NCBI RefSeq assembly: GCF_029633865.1
Contig: NC_079212.1
Span: 64,385,597-64,449,596 of the forward strand
Direction of reading: 5' to 3'
Source of the DNA: Lampris incognitus
Taxonomy: Eukaryota > Chordata > Actinopteri > Lampriformes > Lampridae
Length of the DNA: 64,000 nt
The notes under the pieces are model-generated. The model did no database searches, was not told where the DNA came from, and worked only from the letters and a program-made list of their open reading frames with translations. Below, in pieces: positions 11,771-22,901 of this stretch. A program made the translations under genes and the position numbers. The stretch's first letter is position 1; each line of letters starts with the position of its first letter.

Positions 11771-13042
11771 ACTCTATTATACTTTTTAAAAGTTCTTCCT
11801 AATATTCTAGTTATTGTCTATATCTATCTATATTTTATTTTATACCCTTCTAATATATTACTTATGCAGCCATATTCTACACTAACAAATTAAAGAAAAT
11901 AATCCAAAATAAAGTATGAGTGCACTCAAAGAAAATAATAAAGAAAAGAAAAGGGGGAATGATTCAGTCTTCCAATCTGTGCAAGGTGCAATGTCCAGAT
12001 CCTACCACAATCACAGGGGCAAGTTAATGTAGAGGCGATGATGATGAATCCAAATCCAGGGCGATGATGGGGGCAATCCAAAGGGGGTATCCAAGGGTTC
12101 CAAAAGGTGTAGCAAGGGGAGTTGTTCAGGGTACTAAAAAAAAAACCAGTCTGCACAAAATTGTACAGATTCCTTATAATTGCAATCTCTATCAAACAAT
12201 TACAAACAAAATAAAAATACCCAAATCTAGAGTCAATTCTCAGAATTAAATCATTTCCTACATATAACTAATATGCGGCTGAATGACAACAGCCTATTGC
12301 TGTAAGAACAGTTAAAAGCAATGTCATCGCAGCCAGGCTGCGGCACTATCAACGTGAATTCACGTCTAGCTGGCTGCTATGGGTTCCATGGATGCCATGT
12401 AGCCCGAGTTGGCTCGGTGGCTAGTGGCAACTGGAGCTTACAGTTTTTTTTAACAACAAGCATATTATTATATTAAAATGTCTAACATTCTTACATCAAA
12501 TAAACCCTATGGACCGGGTGTCCTGACTGGTTTTAAAGCTCTGAATCATATGGGAACTGCTAAGGATCATAGATATACGTTTTAGCTGGGTTAGCTTAGC
12601 TTAGCAACCAATGGAAAGTTGTCAGTCTTTAGATTTCAAGATTTTAAACTCTTATTTCACCAGGATTCCAGCAGCGTACAAAACACAAGAGAAAAGAGTC
12701 TTCCTTCTTCCTTCAACAGGAGATCATCTGTCTTTGGATAAAATCAAGATATCCTACGTAAATGGCTATGATTACATGGAACACAGAAAGCTGTTTACTT
12801 TTTAGCTTTGGCTAGCGGCTATGTCGTAGTTCAAATGTCCTGTAGTTCAAATGTCCGTAGTTCAAATATCAATAATTCAAGTATCCATAGTCAAAGTTGT
12901 CCGTATTTCTAAATATCCGTATTTCTTTTCTCTATTGTTGACGGTTGTTTGTATGGTTTAAACTCTGTAGCTCGTGGGCCTCCTAGAGGCTACTAGTGGA
13001 ACTTACATACGTCACAGGGTACATGTAATCATGTGAGTTACA
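11496..13042 (+). mobile_element. 1.5-kb TG...CA element, copy 1 (solo LTR or non-autonomous transposon)
   Basis: A 1547-bp unit starting TGTAACCTGCA and ending TGAGTTACA, flanked by TATT on both sides (11492-11495 and 13043-13046). It matches the reverse complement of 15660-17178 over its whole length. It contains a TA microsatellite (11720-11767), a poly(A)-like AATAAAAAACC near 11652 and a degenerate GTAGTTCAAATGTCC repeat near 12825-12900. It also holds a 64-codon frame (12611-12805) conserved in both copies. The termini are weakly inverted (TGTAACC against TGTAACT/C). TG...CA plus a 4-bp duplication fits a retrovirus-like solo LTR; the inverted ends could instead mark a Sola- or Academ-like non-autonomous DNA element. 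The assigned strand is arbitrary. Confidence 0.8.
11720..11767. repeat. (TA)n microsatellite
   Basis: About 23 TA dinucleotides inside the 1.5-kb element. The partner copy has only about 10 at 16930-16950, a simple length polymorphism between copies. Confidence 0.95.
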
Positions 13043-13267
13043 TATTCATATATGTGTTCTCTACATGGGGTATACTAGTGAGCCGTCAGAGTAAATAATA
13101 GAAAGAAAATAAAAATGTATTTGCACACTATTGAAACAACGTTTCAGGACATTACTAACATGTGAAATTATTTTTTTCATAGAAATTTTCTAATTTAAAA
13201 ATATTCTAAAAATATGAATAATAATAAAATTAAGATTAAAATAAACTTAAATAAAATTAAACGTAAT
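13043..13267. other. AT-rich spacer
   Basis: Short AT-rich stretch between the 1.5-kb element and the gypsy 5' LTR. The same AT-rich texture (TAATAATAATG...) resumes after the 3' LTR at 19735, which shows that the gypsy element landed in this sequence. Nothing else is seen. Confidence 0.7.
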
Positions 13268-13488
13268 TGTTTTAAGTGTTATAATGAGTTAAACAGGACT
13301 AGTTTCATTATGATTCTTTTGTGGGGTCCCCGGACCCTTTAGGACGTCACACAGGAAGTAAATGTGTTCTGTCTGTCAGTTTATTGCCCGCGGACGGTTA
13401 GGGCACTGCAGTTCGGCTACGTGTCGGTCCCATTCAGTCCAGTAAAGCTTACTTATTATCAAGTGTACGTGTCGTTCAAGTTACTACA
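13268..13488 (+). repeat. Gypsy element 5' LTR
   Basis: 221 bp from TGTTTTAAGTG to TTACTACA. It shares GGGGTCCCCG, CTTTAGGACGTCACACA and TTATTATCAAGT with the 3' LTR. A possible primer binding site (TGGTGACGAGG) starts a few bases after the end, at 13492; its tRNA is not identified. Confidence 0.9.
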
Positions 13489-13591
13489 TTTTTGGTGACG
13501 AGGATAAAACGGGAGATAGAAGGCTGAAGTTTCGGCGAATAGAACTACATCTGATCAGTGTTTGCTTGCTAGTTGAGCTAACGTTACGTTC

Positions 13592-14185
13592 ATGAGTTCG
13601 AGTGAGAACGCCGACAGAGGAAGCGGCACCATGGCCACGTGTGGGACTATTAGTGAGTTTGTGGATGAGAACGGGGACTGGACGGAATATGTGGAAAGGT
13701 TGGGACACTTCTCCGCTAACGGAATTACCAATGAGGAGAAACAGCGCTCAGTTCTACTGAGTGTGTGTGGTGCGAAGACGTACAAATTGATGAGGAATTT
13801 GGCGACACCACAGAAACCGGCCGACCCTTCATTTGAGGAGCTAGTCAAGGTCATTTGGGATCACCACAATCCCAGGCCATCAGTGATCGTCCAGAGGTTT
13901 AAATTCAACACTCTGGTCCGGAAGTCCGGCCAGTCCGTAGCCCAGTTTGTGGCAGAGTTACGTCAGTTCTCAGAGCATGGTGAGTACGGGCTGATGTCAG
14001 AGGACATGCTCTGTGACAGATTTGTAGTTGGCATTAATGACGACAGGATTCAGCGTTGTTTACAGAGGGAGATCACGTTAACTTTAAAGAGAGCATTGGA
14101 ATTGGCTCAAGGATTGGAAATGGCTGATAACAACGCAAAAGACATTCAGAGAGCATGTGGCGCACAGGCGGGAGAAGTGCACTAG
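13592..14185 (+). pseudogene. Gypsy gag, capsid region
   Basis: 198 codons starting at the first ATG after the LTR, consistent with a Ty3-type gag. It has a retrotransposon capsid-like segment (WTEYVERLGHF, then NEEKQRSVLLSVCGAKTYKLM) and a downstream FVAELRQFSEHGEYG...LCDRFVVGIND stretch typical of metazoan gypsy gag. The frame ends before the zinc knuckle, which sits in another frame at 14276, so the original gag is split by a frameshift. Confidence 0.85.
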
Positions 14186-14275
14186 GTTAGGAGGGAGGCA
14201 GATAGGTCTCGAGCAGTGGAGTGATTCAGGTGTGGAGGGGCACATTATGCAAACAACTTCAAGTTCAAGTAGGCA

Positions 14276-15066
14276 GTGTGTCACAACTGCAAGTTCAAAG
14301 AGGCAGTGTGTCACAACTGCAATCTAAAAGGACATTTAGCTAAAAGGTGTAGGGGTGCTAAGGGTAAAACAAAGACTCGGCAGGGTAATGCTACCTTTAG
14401 GAAGCCACAGTCAGCTGCACACTATGTGGAGGACTCCGAGCAGGAGGAGGAGGAGGAATGCTCCTACACTGTGCTCAATGTGAATGAGCCACAGGCAGAG
14501 TCAAAAAAGTGCAGGGGTTCTAAGGGCAAAACAGAGACTGGGCGGGGCAACACTGCCTTTAGAAAGCCACAGTTAGCGGCACACTATCTGGATACAGAGC
14601 AGGAGGAGGAATGCTCTGTCAACATGTTCAAGGTGAGGGAGCCATGTTCTGAGCCTATCTATGCCAAAGTGGTCGTCAATGGAAAAGAGATGAGGATGGA
14701 GGTTGACACAGTGGCCTCTGCCTCTATCATCAGTGAGGAGACCTACAGAGAGAATTGGGGTGATACCAAAGCACCCACTATCACCCCAGCGATATTAATC
14801 TATGGACATACACAGGACAGACTATACCACCGGTTGGTGCACTAGAGGTGGACATTCAGTGTGACAGCCAGGAAGCAAGAGCACGGCTCCTGGTAGTAAA
14901 AGGTAGGGGGCCCAGTCTACTGGGACGGGACTGGCTCCAGAAAATTAAGCTGTACTGGGGTGAGATTAAACACACACGGGTGACTGAGGATGTCATTCAA
15001 AAGTATGCTGAGGTTTTCAAAATGAGCTGGGGGTACTGCAGGGAACTACAGTTAAACTGCATGTAG
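14276..15066 (+). pseudogene. Gypsy zinc knuckle and protease region
   Basis: Begins with a CCHC knuckle (CHNCNLKGHLAKRC, spacing C-2-C-4-H-4-C) preceded by a partial duplicate of the same motif (CHNCKFKEAVCHNC). Two imperfect copies of a charged linker follow. The aspartic protease flap region is at about codon 142 but reads VDTVASASIIS where the family has D-T/S-G-A, so the catalytic glycine is replaced by Val. A stop at 14843-14845 and a restart (GPSLLGRDWLQKIKL) show further decay. Confidence 0.85.
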
Positions 15067-15116
15067 ATCCTCAGCCTACCCCTCGCTTTTTCAAGCCCAG
15101 AAGAGTAGCCTATGCT

Positions 15117-15659
15117 ATGAAAGCCAAAGTGGAGGAGGAGCTGGACAGACTACAGAGGCTGGGAGTCATGCATCCTGTCCAGTTCTCAGCCTGGGCAGCC
15201 CCCATTGTCCCAGTTCTCAAGAGGAACAGCACGGTACACATCTGTGGAGACTACAAACTCACCACCAACCAGGCCTCCCAGCTAGATGAATACCCTCTCC
15301 CTAGAGTGGAGGACCTGTTTGCAACCCTGGCTGGTGGTAAGACATTTTCAAAACTCGACATGAGCCATGCCTACCAACAGCTGGTGTTGGACGAGGACTC
15401 TAAACAGTTCACTACAATCAACACCCGCAAGGGGTTGTTTAGGTACAACTGCCTAGTGTTTGGAGTGGCCTCCAGCTCCGCCATTTTCCAAAGGACAATG
15501 GACAGTCTGTTGCAGGGTGTTCCCCAAGTAGCATTTATCTGGATGATATCCTGGTCACTGGAGAGACCGAGAAGGAGCACCTCAGCAACCTGGAGCAGGT
15601 GCTAAAGAGACTCTCAGAGGCAGGGCTCCGCTTGAAGCATAGCAAGTGTATTTTCCAAG
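15117..15659 (+). pseudogene. Gypsy reverse transcriptase, N-terminal part
   Basis: RT motifs are in order: FSAWAAPIVPVLKRN, ICGDYKLTTNQ, YPLPRVEDLFATLAGGKTFSKLDMSHAYQQL (first catalytic Asp in KLDMSHAY) and FGVASSSAIFQRTMD. A frameshift near 15530 throws the IYLDDIL box into the next frame, visible as TTTATCTGGATGATATCC. The sequence then meets the nested 1.5-kb element at 15660 and resumes at 17179 with the same phase (KCIFQ-APSVTYLGH). Confidence 0.9.
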
Positions 15660-17178
15660 TGTAACCCACATGATTACATGTACCCTGTGACGTATGTAAG
15701 TTCCACGAGTAGCCTCTAGGAGGAACACGAGCTAGAGTTTAAACCATACAAACCGTCAACAATAGAGAAGAGAAATACGGATATTTAGAAATACGGACAA
15801 CTTTGACTATGGATACTTGAATTATTGATATTTGAACTACGGATATTTGAGCTACAGGACATTTGAACTACGACAAAAAAGATCCCTCCCACGAAGCTTC
15901 CTTGGTGAGCCGCTAGCCAAAGCTAAAAAGTAAACAGCGTTCTGTGTTCCATGTAATCATAGCCATTTACGTAGGATATCTTGATTTTATCCAAAGACAG
16001 ATGATCTCCTGTTGAAGGAAGAAGGAAGACTCTTTTCTCTTGTGTTTTGTACGCTGCTGGAATCCTGGTGAAATAAGAGTTTAAAATCTTGAAATCTAAA
16101 GACTGACAACTTTCCATTGGTTGCTAAGCTAAGCTGACCCAGCTAAAACGTATATCTATGATCCTCAGCAGTTCCCATATGATTCAGAGCTTTAAAACCA
16201 GTCAGGACACCCGGTCCATAGGGTTTATTTGATGTAGGAATGTTAGACATTTTAATATAATAATATGCTTGTTGTTAAAAAAAACTGTAAGCTCCAGTTG
16301 CCACTAGCCACCGAGCCAACTCGGGCTACATGGCATCCATGGAACCCATAGCAGCCAGCTAGACGTGAATTCATGTTGATAGTGCCGCAGCCTGGCTGCG
16401 ATGACATTGTTTTTAACTGTTCTTACAGCAATAGGCTGTTGTCATTCAGCCGCATATTAGTTATATGTAGGAAATGATTTAATTCTGAGAATTGACTCTA
16501 GATTTGGGTATTTTTATTTTGTTTGTAATTGTTTGATAGAGATTGCAATTAATAAGGAATCTGTACAATTTTGTGCAGACTGTTTTTTTTAGTACCCCGA
16601 ACAACCCCCCTTGCTACACCTTTTGGAACCCTTGGATACCCCCTTTGGATTGCCCCCATCATCGCCCTGGATTGGATTCATCATCATCGCCTCTACATTA
16701 ACTTGCCCCTGTGATTGTGGTAGGATCTGGACATTGCACCTTGCACAGATTGGAAGACTGAATCATTCCCCCTTTTCTTTTCTTTATTATTTTCTTTGAG
16801 TGCACTCATACTTTATTTTGGATTATTTTCTTTAATTTGTTAGTGTAGAATATGGCTGCATAAGTAATATACTAGAAGGGTATAAAATAGAATATTAGGA
16901 AGAACTTTTAAAAAGTATAATAGAGTAAAATATATATATATATATATATAAAACACATCTAATTTAGTATTGATATTGAAATAACTTTACTTTGAACTGT
17001 TGAAATGAATTGGTTTTTTTATTGTAAACTATACCCACGAGTGTGTGTGTTGTCTTTGGGTTGAGTACTAGAATCTGGTCTAGAAAAAAACCTACACCAA
17101 TCTCCACTGAACTTAGACATTAGACTGTAAACTGTCCCTGCGCAAGCATAGGCCCATTCCCCTGTCGTGCAGGTTACA
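15660..17178 (-). mobile_element. 1.5-kb TG...CA element, copy 2, inverted and nested in gypsy pol
   Basis: 1519 bp from TGTAACCCACATG to GTGCAGGTTACA, with CAAG duplicated at 15656-15659 and 17179-17182. Excising it restores the gypsy RT reading frame exactly, which proves the boundaries. It is the reverse complement of 11496-13042; differences are mainly TA-repeat length and scattered point changes. The 64-codon frame seen in copy 1 (beginning MESCQSLDFKILNSYF) is present on the minus strand at 15923-16117 with one substitution near its end. Its function, if any, is unknown. Confidence 0.9.
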
Positions 17179-17182
17179 CAAG

Positions 17183-18000
17183 CACCAAGCGTGACATACC
17201 TGGGCCACACCATCAAGGCTCAGGGTTTGCGTCCAGTGGAGGACAAAGTCAGGGCCATCAAGGAAGCTCCAAGCCCCGAAAACATGCCTGAGCTCAGGTC
17301 ATTTCTGGGCATGGTGAACTACTATGGTAAGTTCCTTCAACACCTCTCAACACGGCTGGCGCCCCTGTAGTCACTTCTCCGCAAGAGCTCTCGTTGGGAG
17401 TGGGGGCCTGCACAGGAGACAGCTTTCGCCAATATGAAAACACTACTGCATTCAGTGAGGCTGCTGGTTCATTTCGACCCAGAAAAAGAGATCATCCTGT
17501 TCTGTGACGCCTCACCATATGGCATTGGGGCAGTTCTTTCACATGTGATGAAGGACGGGTCAGGAAAAACCCATTGGATTTGCATCACGGTCATTGACAT
17601 GAGCTGAGAAGGGCTACTCCCAGCTAGACGAGGAGGGTCTAGCTGTTGTGTTCACTGTTAAACGTTTTCATCAGTACCTCTACGGTCGGGCATTTACCAT
17701 ATGTACTGACCACAAACTGCTGATGAGCCTTTTTAGTGAGCTTAAGTGTATTCCTTCCATGGCATCAGCGAGAGTACAGCGCTGGGCCCTCACGTTGTCA
17801 GCCTACCAGTACACTATAGTCTACAGAGCAGGGGAGGACTACGCAAACACATACGCACTGAGTCGGCTCCCTTTGCCTGACACACCCACCCAGACCGTGG
17901 TGCCTCCAGAGACAGTTTTCTTGCTGGAGAGACTGTCAACTTCTCTTGTGAATGCCAAACAAATCAAACAGTGGACAGAGAGGGACCCGGTCCTGTCTCA
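17183..18000 (+). pseudogene. Gypsy RT thumb and RNase H
   Basis: Starts with the RT connection segment (YLGHTIKAQGLRPVEDKV, then LRSFLGMVNYYGKFL). Stops and shifts follow near 17368 and 17606. The RNase H core then appears (CTDHKLLMSLF; QRWALTLSAYQYTIVYRAG). The usual N-A-D-A-L-S-R end reads NTYALSRLP, so the final catalytic Asp is replaced by Tyr. The element is dead at RNase H as well. Confidence 0.85.
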
Positions 18001-19229
18001 GGTGAAAAGATTCCTCATGCAGGTGGCCCCCTGTGGTAGAGGATGAGAGACTGAGACCTTATGCTAAAGAAAAAAAGGAACTGAGCGTCCAAGATGGCTG
18101 TGTTCTCTGGAGCTCCAGAGTGGTGGTCCCACCTCAGGGGCGTTCACAAGTAATGGAGATCCATGAGGCCCACCAAGGGGCTTCCCGTATGAAAAGCTTA
18201 GCCAGGGCATATGCATGGTGGCCTAACATGGACCAGGATCTAGAAAACAAGGTGAAATCCTGTTACCAGTGTCAGATAAACCAAAAGATTGCACCGCCTG
18301 CCCCACTCCATCCATGGGAGTGGCCTGACCACCTGTGGTCCAGACTACATGTGGACTTCGCAGGGCCTTTTATGGGGCAGATGTTTCTAGTCTTTGTAGA
18401 CGCACATTCTAAGTGGCTAGAGGTACACCTGATGAGCAACATCACAGCCCCGGTGACGATTGACAAGCTGCGTCAATCATCTGCGACTTCCTGACACACT
18501 GGTGAGTGACAATGATGACAACATTTACCAGTGAGTTGTTCAGGGAGTTCATGGAAAGGAACGGCATCCAACACGTCTGCACAGCACCGTTCCATCCTGC
18601 CTCAAATGGTCTGGCTGAGAAAGCCGTGCAGATGTTTAAGGAAGGGCTTAAATGTATGACAGGAAGGGAGGCCATTGCAACAAAGCTCTCACGTTGACTG
18701 TTTCAGTACCACATAACGCCACAAACAGTGACAGGGCTCACACCTGCAGAAATGCTGATGGGCAGGAAGCCAAAGTCGCACCTGGACTTGATGCATCCAG
18801 ATGTTAAAGCAAGGGTGGAGAGGAAACAGGAGAGGCCCGATGAGCATGCCAGAGAGACATTTTGAGGAAAAGGACTGTGTGTATGTGAGAAACTTTGGCA
18901 GTGGTCAACACTGGCTGCCAGGGGTCATTCTAAAGCAGAGTGGTCCTATCTCTTTCGTTGTGAAACTAACGGATAGCAGACTGTTCCGCGGGCACCAGGA
19001 TCACATCCGTCGGCGCCAGGACACTCCTCTGCATCCAGACCCCTCAGCAGGGGGGCATACAGGGGAGACAGAACAAGGCCCAGCACAGGAGCGACATCCA
19101 GGGGCCATGGTGACTACAGGAGTGAGTAATGAGCTCAAAAGCTCACACATGCAACACACTCCTGTGTTGACGACACTGCACCAGTGTCTGCTGAGGTACC
19201 CCCATGCCCACTGGGAGAGACCCCACTAA
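18001..19229 (+). pseudogene. Gypsy integrase (broken)
   Basis: The zinc-binding segment (HEAHQGASRMKSL...SCYQCQINQK) is followed by the core: LHVDFAGPF holds the first catalytic Asp. The second Asp region is disrupted by a stop at 18492 and an insertion around 18505-18525. The Glu box survives as HPASNGLAEKAV. A stop at 18698 and a C-terminal segment (CVYVRNFGSGQHWLPGVI, then PISFVVKLTDSRLFRGHQ) complete it. The usual integrase order is recognisable but no single frame spans it. Confidence 0.88.
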
Positions 19230-19480
19230 TGTCTGCTGAGACACCGGGGGTAGTATTACACTGCTCTCAGTGTAGTCACAAACCGCCTGACAGACTAACC
19301 CTTTAGACAGAGACTGAAGTCAGGGTGTTCATGTGTTGCATAAGTGCCTTACCTACTTCAAATGTTTACAGTGTCATGTGTCAGGTTATGTTTATGTTCA
19401 TGGGCCTGCGCTAACAAGTTTGAAGGTGTACAAGACTTCGGTTGTTAGATGTTTTTCTGTCCACAGGGGAAATTTAGCTT

Positions 19481-19493
19481 AAGGGGGGGAGAC
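19481..19493 (+). promoter_or_regulatory. Gypsy polypurine tract
   Basis: AAGGGGGGGAGAC directly before the 3' LTR start at 19495, the expected plus-strand primer for gypsy reverse transcription. Confidence 0.85.
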
Positions 19494-19494
19494 G

Positions 19495-19734
19495 TGTTGT
19501 AAGTGTGATAATGAGTTAAACCGGACTAGTTTTATTATTTTTTGTTATGGGGTCCCCGTACCCTTTAGGACGTCACACAAGAAGTAAATGTGTTCTGTCC
19601 GTCAGTCTATTGAGTATGTGTCATGTTAGTGCTCACGGACGGTTAGTGCACTGCAATTCCGGCTATGTATTGGTCCCATTCAGTTAAGTAAAGCTTTCTT
19701 ATTATCAAGTATACATGTCGTTCAAGGTACTACA
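19495..19734 (+). repeat. Gypsy element 3' LTR
   Basis: 240 bp from TGTTGTAAGTG to GGTACTACA. It is 19 bp longer than the 5' LTR, mainly from an extra GAGTATGTGTCATGTTAGTG segment. It is followed by the duplicated target GTAAT. Confidence 0.92.
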
Positions 19735-19965
19735 GTAATAATAATGAATAATAAAAATATTATTAATAATAATATCTAAAAATATTAAATTCCAATTTAA
19801 AAATATAAAATAAAAATATCAGTACATTTACTTGGCAGCAAAAACTCTTGACCTTCGTATCAGCCTTTAAAAATCCGGATCAGTTGAACCAGACTCATGC
19901 GTGCAATTTGAAAAAAAAAAAGGTTAAGGAAAAAAAAAGGGAAGGCAGAGTCATGATGATACCTT

Positions 19966-21251
19966 GGTAATACTGACAAGCATTTGTTTATTGAAAAAGG
20001 AACATCTGACAGTGACCATGGTGGTGCCTTGCCATGCAAACGTAAAGCTAATAGCACCAGGAAGATGTGCTACGTACCCACTTCACAGTGGTCTTTCTTT
20101 GATGCACCGCTCTGTTCAACAGTCCCCATCCACCAAAGTAGACCAGTTACCATAAAACAAGCCATTAAATGTACTTTGTCCTTCAGACACGACCCTTTTC
20201 TTGTATTTTTAGTGTACTACAGTACATGTTCTATGCCGTTATAAGCCAATAAAAAAATTAATTTTTAACTTTCCATTGAACCATATTTCTGGAATAAACA
20301 ATGAGGGTCTTCTTTTAAATCTGTGCCAAATAATAAACACATGTTTTGTCCACAAAAAAAAAATAAATGAATGAACATGAATGAATCACATTACACAGAA
20401 TTAATTAGCTTTTCATTCTGCAGTAGCATTTAAACTGTCCCAGAGAATTAAATGCTACTCTGACAAACATAAGGTTAAAAATCCAACTGTGCCAAACAAA
20501 GCGTAGCGATCAATATTACACTGCCATGCAAAAATGGACTTACTGCACAATTACGACCAATAGAAATTATCTTTCACTGAGCAAAATTATCAAATACAAA
20601 TGCATCTCGAGGATTTTCTTCACAGTGATGTCTTATCTCTCCCACATGGCAGTAATAAAAGATTATAAATTGTAACCGGTCTCAGTGAATTATTTAAAAT
20701 CATTATGTCCAGCAACCCAACATGACTCCGGGGAGCAGGAAATAATTAACAGGACATAAAGTTTCACAACAAGATCTTCTTGCATAGCAATTTGATGAAC
20801 GACCTGCAAAAATAAATTCCCACCGAGTCCTGATAATGAGTGAACAAAATTTTTGCAAAGAGATACTTTGCCTCCCCTGTTTGTCTGTCTCTATATTATA
20901 TGACATACCTCTGTTTCTGGGTGCACTAAGTGGTTCAAGGGCTTTAATGGGCAACATGTTCCTCTACTCCTCAGGCAGAAGAACCTGTGATAGCAGTCTC
21001 TGTGGTGGACATAATAACAGACGGATGTGCCATCCGTCCAGAATTATGGGCCCCCCCTCCTGGGTTCCTCCAAATGTCCTTTTGGTTTGAGAGTGAGGCC
21101 TGGGGCAGTGTTCTTATCAAAGTCCCTTGGTGATGTGGGTCGAGCCTTTGAGCAGTAGTTAGATCTTGTTCCCTGTTGGCAGAGGGTGCTGAGGAGGGGC
21201 ACTGAGCACCAGCTATTTCGTTTTGGAACCCCAGATGTTGATGGATGTGCT
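19966..21251 (-). other. slc38a5: Probable 3'UTR of the SLC38 transporter
   Basis: Sequence directly after the transporter stop codon on the minus strand. No LINE, SINE or tandem repeat is seen, which sets it apart from the surrounding introns and suggests it is retained transcript. It includes several AT-rich tracts. The end is set by the poly(A) signal at 19987-19992; this limit is inference. Confidence 0.55.
19987..19992 (-). terminator. Candidate poly(A) signal
   Basis: AATAAA on the minus strand (TTTATT on plus), with a moderately GT-rich stretch 15-35 bases further on. It is the best-placed signal between the stop codon and the gypsy element. Confidence 0.5.
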
Positions 21252-21353
21252 TTAATGGCCGCCACTTCGTTTCACTCCACTCATCCAGTCAAGCCCAATG
21301 AACGTCAGACTCATGATCATGAATATGAAGCCTAAAGCCGTGAAACAAGCAGC
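21252..21353 (-). CDS. slc38a5: SLC38 transporter last coding exon
   Basis: Acceptor TTTTCAG, then AACFTALGFIFMIMSLTF (last TM segment), IGLDWMSGVKRSGGH and stop TAA. It starts in phase 0 after the exon at 30554-30657. The GGH/GH ending matches SLC38 C-termini. Confidence 0.9.
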   Translation of the reverse strand, partial: AACFTALGFIFMIMSLTFIGLDWMSGVKRSGGH

Positions 21354-21680
21354 CTGAAAACCCAAAGACACAATCACAAAATTACAAAGTGGAATCACAA
21401 TGGGACTGGAACAGTAGAATCTAGAGTTACACTCAAAAGGTTATCTGGCAATAACATTTAAAGCATAGTAGGTCAATTTATTTTTAAAGGTTTAACTAAA
21501 AATGGATCTGACACCCTAAAATCAAATGGTAAAACATCGAACTATTGCGTAATGTTTATAAAACCATTTAAAGGGTAAAAATGGTCCTCCACCAGGAATT
21601 TTAGACACAAACGACTATTGATGACCATCTCATCCTATGGAAGAGTGCAGTATCAGCAGAAAATAACTTTTTTTTTTCTT

Positions 21681-22096
21681 GGACGTTTTCCCCCTTTTTC
21701 TCCCCAGTTGTACTTGGCCAATTACCCCACTCTTTCCATCCCCTCTGCCAATCCGGGGAGGACTGCAGACTACCACATGCCTCCTCCCATACATGTGGAG
21801 TCACCAGCTGTTTCTTTTCACCTGACAGTGAGGAGTTTCTCCAGGGGGACGTAGCACGTGGGAGGATCACGCTAGTCCCCCCTGTTCCCCCCCCCCCAAA
21901 CAGGCGTCCCGACCAACCAGAGGAGGCGCTACTGCAGCGACCAAGACACATACCCACATCCGGCTTCCCACCCACAGACACGGCCAATTGTGTCTGTAGG
22001 GACGCCCGACCAAGCCGGAGGCAACACGGGGATTCGAACCGAGAGCCCCGTGTTGGTAGGCAAAGGAATAGACCGCTATGCTTCCCGGACGCCCCC
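21681..22096 (-). mobile_element. tRNA-derived SINE family 1, copy a
   Basis: About 415 bp. Read on minus, it starts with a tRNA-like head: GGCGTCCGGGAAGC, then AGCGGTCTA (box A-like) and GGTTCGAATCC (box B). A body with TAGCACGTGGGAGGAT-type sequence follows on the complementary strand. It ends with a GGGGAGAAAAAGGGGG tail. Four other copies are at 28357-28651, 41097-41527, 41968-42403 and 57345-57610. I do not know its published name. Confidence 0.85.
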
Positions 22097-22520
22097 TTTG
22101 AATTCCTCTTCTTGAGTCATATTTCTAAATATCTACAGGCCACCTAAATACAGTGCAAAGTTTTTTGATGACTTAACTGAACTGCGGTCTATAATCTGTA
22201 TTGAATGTGACAGTGTAGTTATTGCTGGTGATTTAAACATCCATGCTTGACAACCCCAAGGCCAGAGGACCTAAACAACTGTGTTGTGTTCTTCATAACT
22301 ACGGAGCCCATGTGACGTAGCCCACACACAACAAGGGGCACACTCTCGACTTAATTATCTCCAAGGGTCTGAACATTTCTAAGATTGTGGTGACTGATGT
22401 CGCTCTCTCCGATCAGTCCTGTGTTTTCTTTGAGAGTACTATCTCCATGCATACAAATACTCAAACAGAGGTAATCACAAAATGGCATATCACTGGAAGC
22501 ACCAGTGAAATATTTATTCA

Positions 22521-22785
22521 GGCTTTTGCATGTTCTTCCCGTGTCTATGTGGGTTTCCTCTGGGTGCTCTTGTTTCCTCTCACCATCAAAAAGACATGCA
22601 TGTTCGGGTTAATACTCCCGTCTGTGTCCCTGACTAAGGCAATAGGAAAAATAAACTGGAGGTGGTCCCGGGCGCTGCAGCTGTCCCCTGCTCCTATACA
22701 ATAGGATGGGTTAAATGCAGAAAACACATTTCATTGTAAGTTACAATGACAACATAAAGTGGCTTTCTTCTTCTTTCTTCTTCTT
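22521..22785 (+). mobile_element. DANA/V-SINE-type SINE fragment, copy a
   Basis: Contains GCATGTTCTTCCCGTGTCTA, GTGGGTTTCCTCTGGGTGCT, AAAAAGACATGCATG and a TTTCATTGTAAGTTACAATG 3' end with a CTT-rich tail. The tRNA-like head is missing here, but the copies at 44300 and 57611 keep it. It interrupts the LINE endonuclease. Confidence 0.8.
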
Positions 22786-22901
22786 ACTCTTCTACACCCA
22801 CCCACTCTTGGGTCTCAGTCAATGAACTTGTAGATAATTTTAATTCTCTTTCTTGGCTATCCAGCTTGTAGATAATTTTAATCTCTTTCTTGGCTATCCA
22901 G

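Larger units (their letters stand above)
13268..19734 (+). mobile_element. Full-length but decayed Ty3/gypsy retrotransposon
   Basis: LTRs at 13268-13488 and 19495-19734 enclose gag, protease, RT, RNase H and integrase in gypsy order. The 5-bp target duplication GTAAT is intact at 13263-13267 and 19735-19739. Removing the nested 1.5-kb element (15660-17178) leaves about 4.9 kb. The two LTRs differ by many substitutions and a roughly 20-bp indel, so the insertion is old. Several frames and catalytic positions are broken and the element cannot be autonomous. Confidence 0.93.

Noticed and set aside
12611-12805. 64-codon frame as a conserved small gene
   Set aside because: It is present in both copies of the same 1.5-kb mobile element on opposite strands. 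Conservation is explained by recent copying, and the frame has no recognisable domain.
21960-22096. tRNA gene with GGTTCGAATCC
   Set aside because: It is the head of SINE family 1, repeated at five places with the same downstream body.
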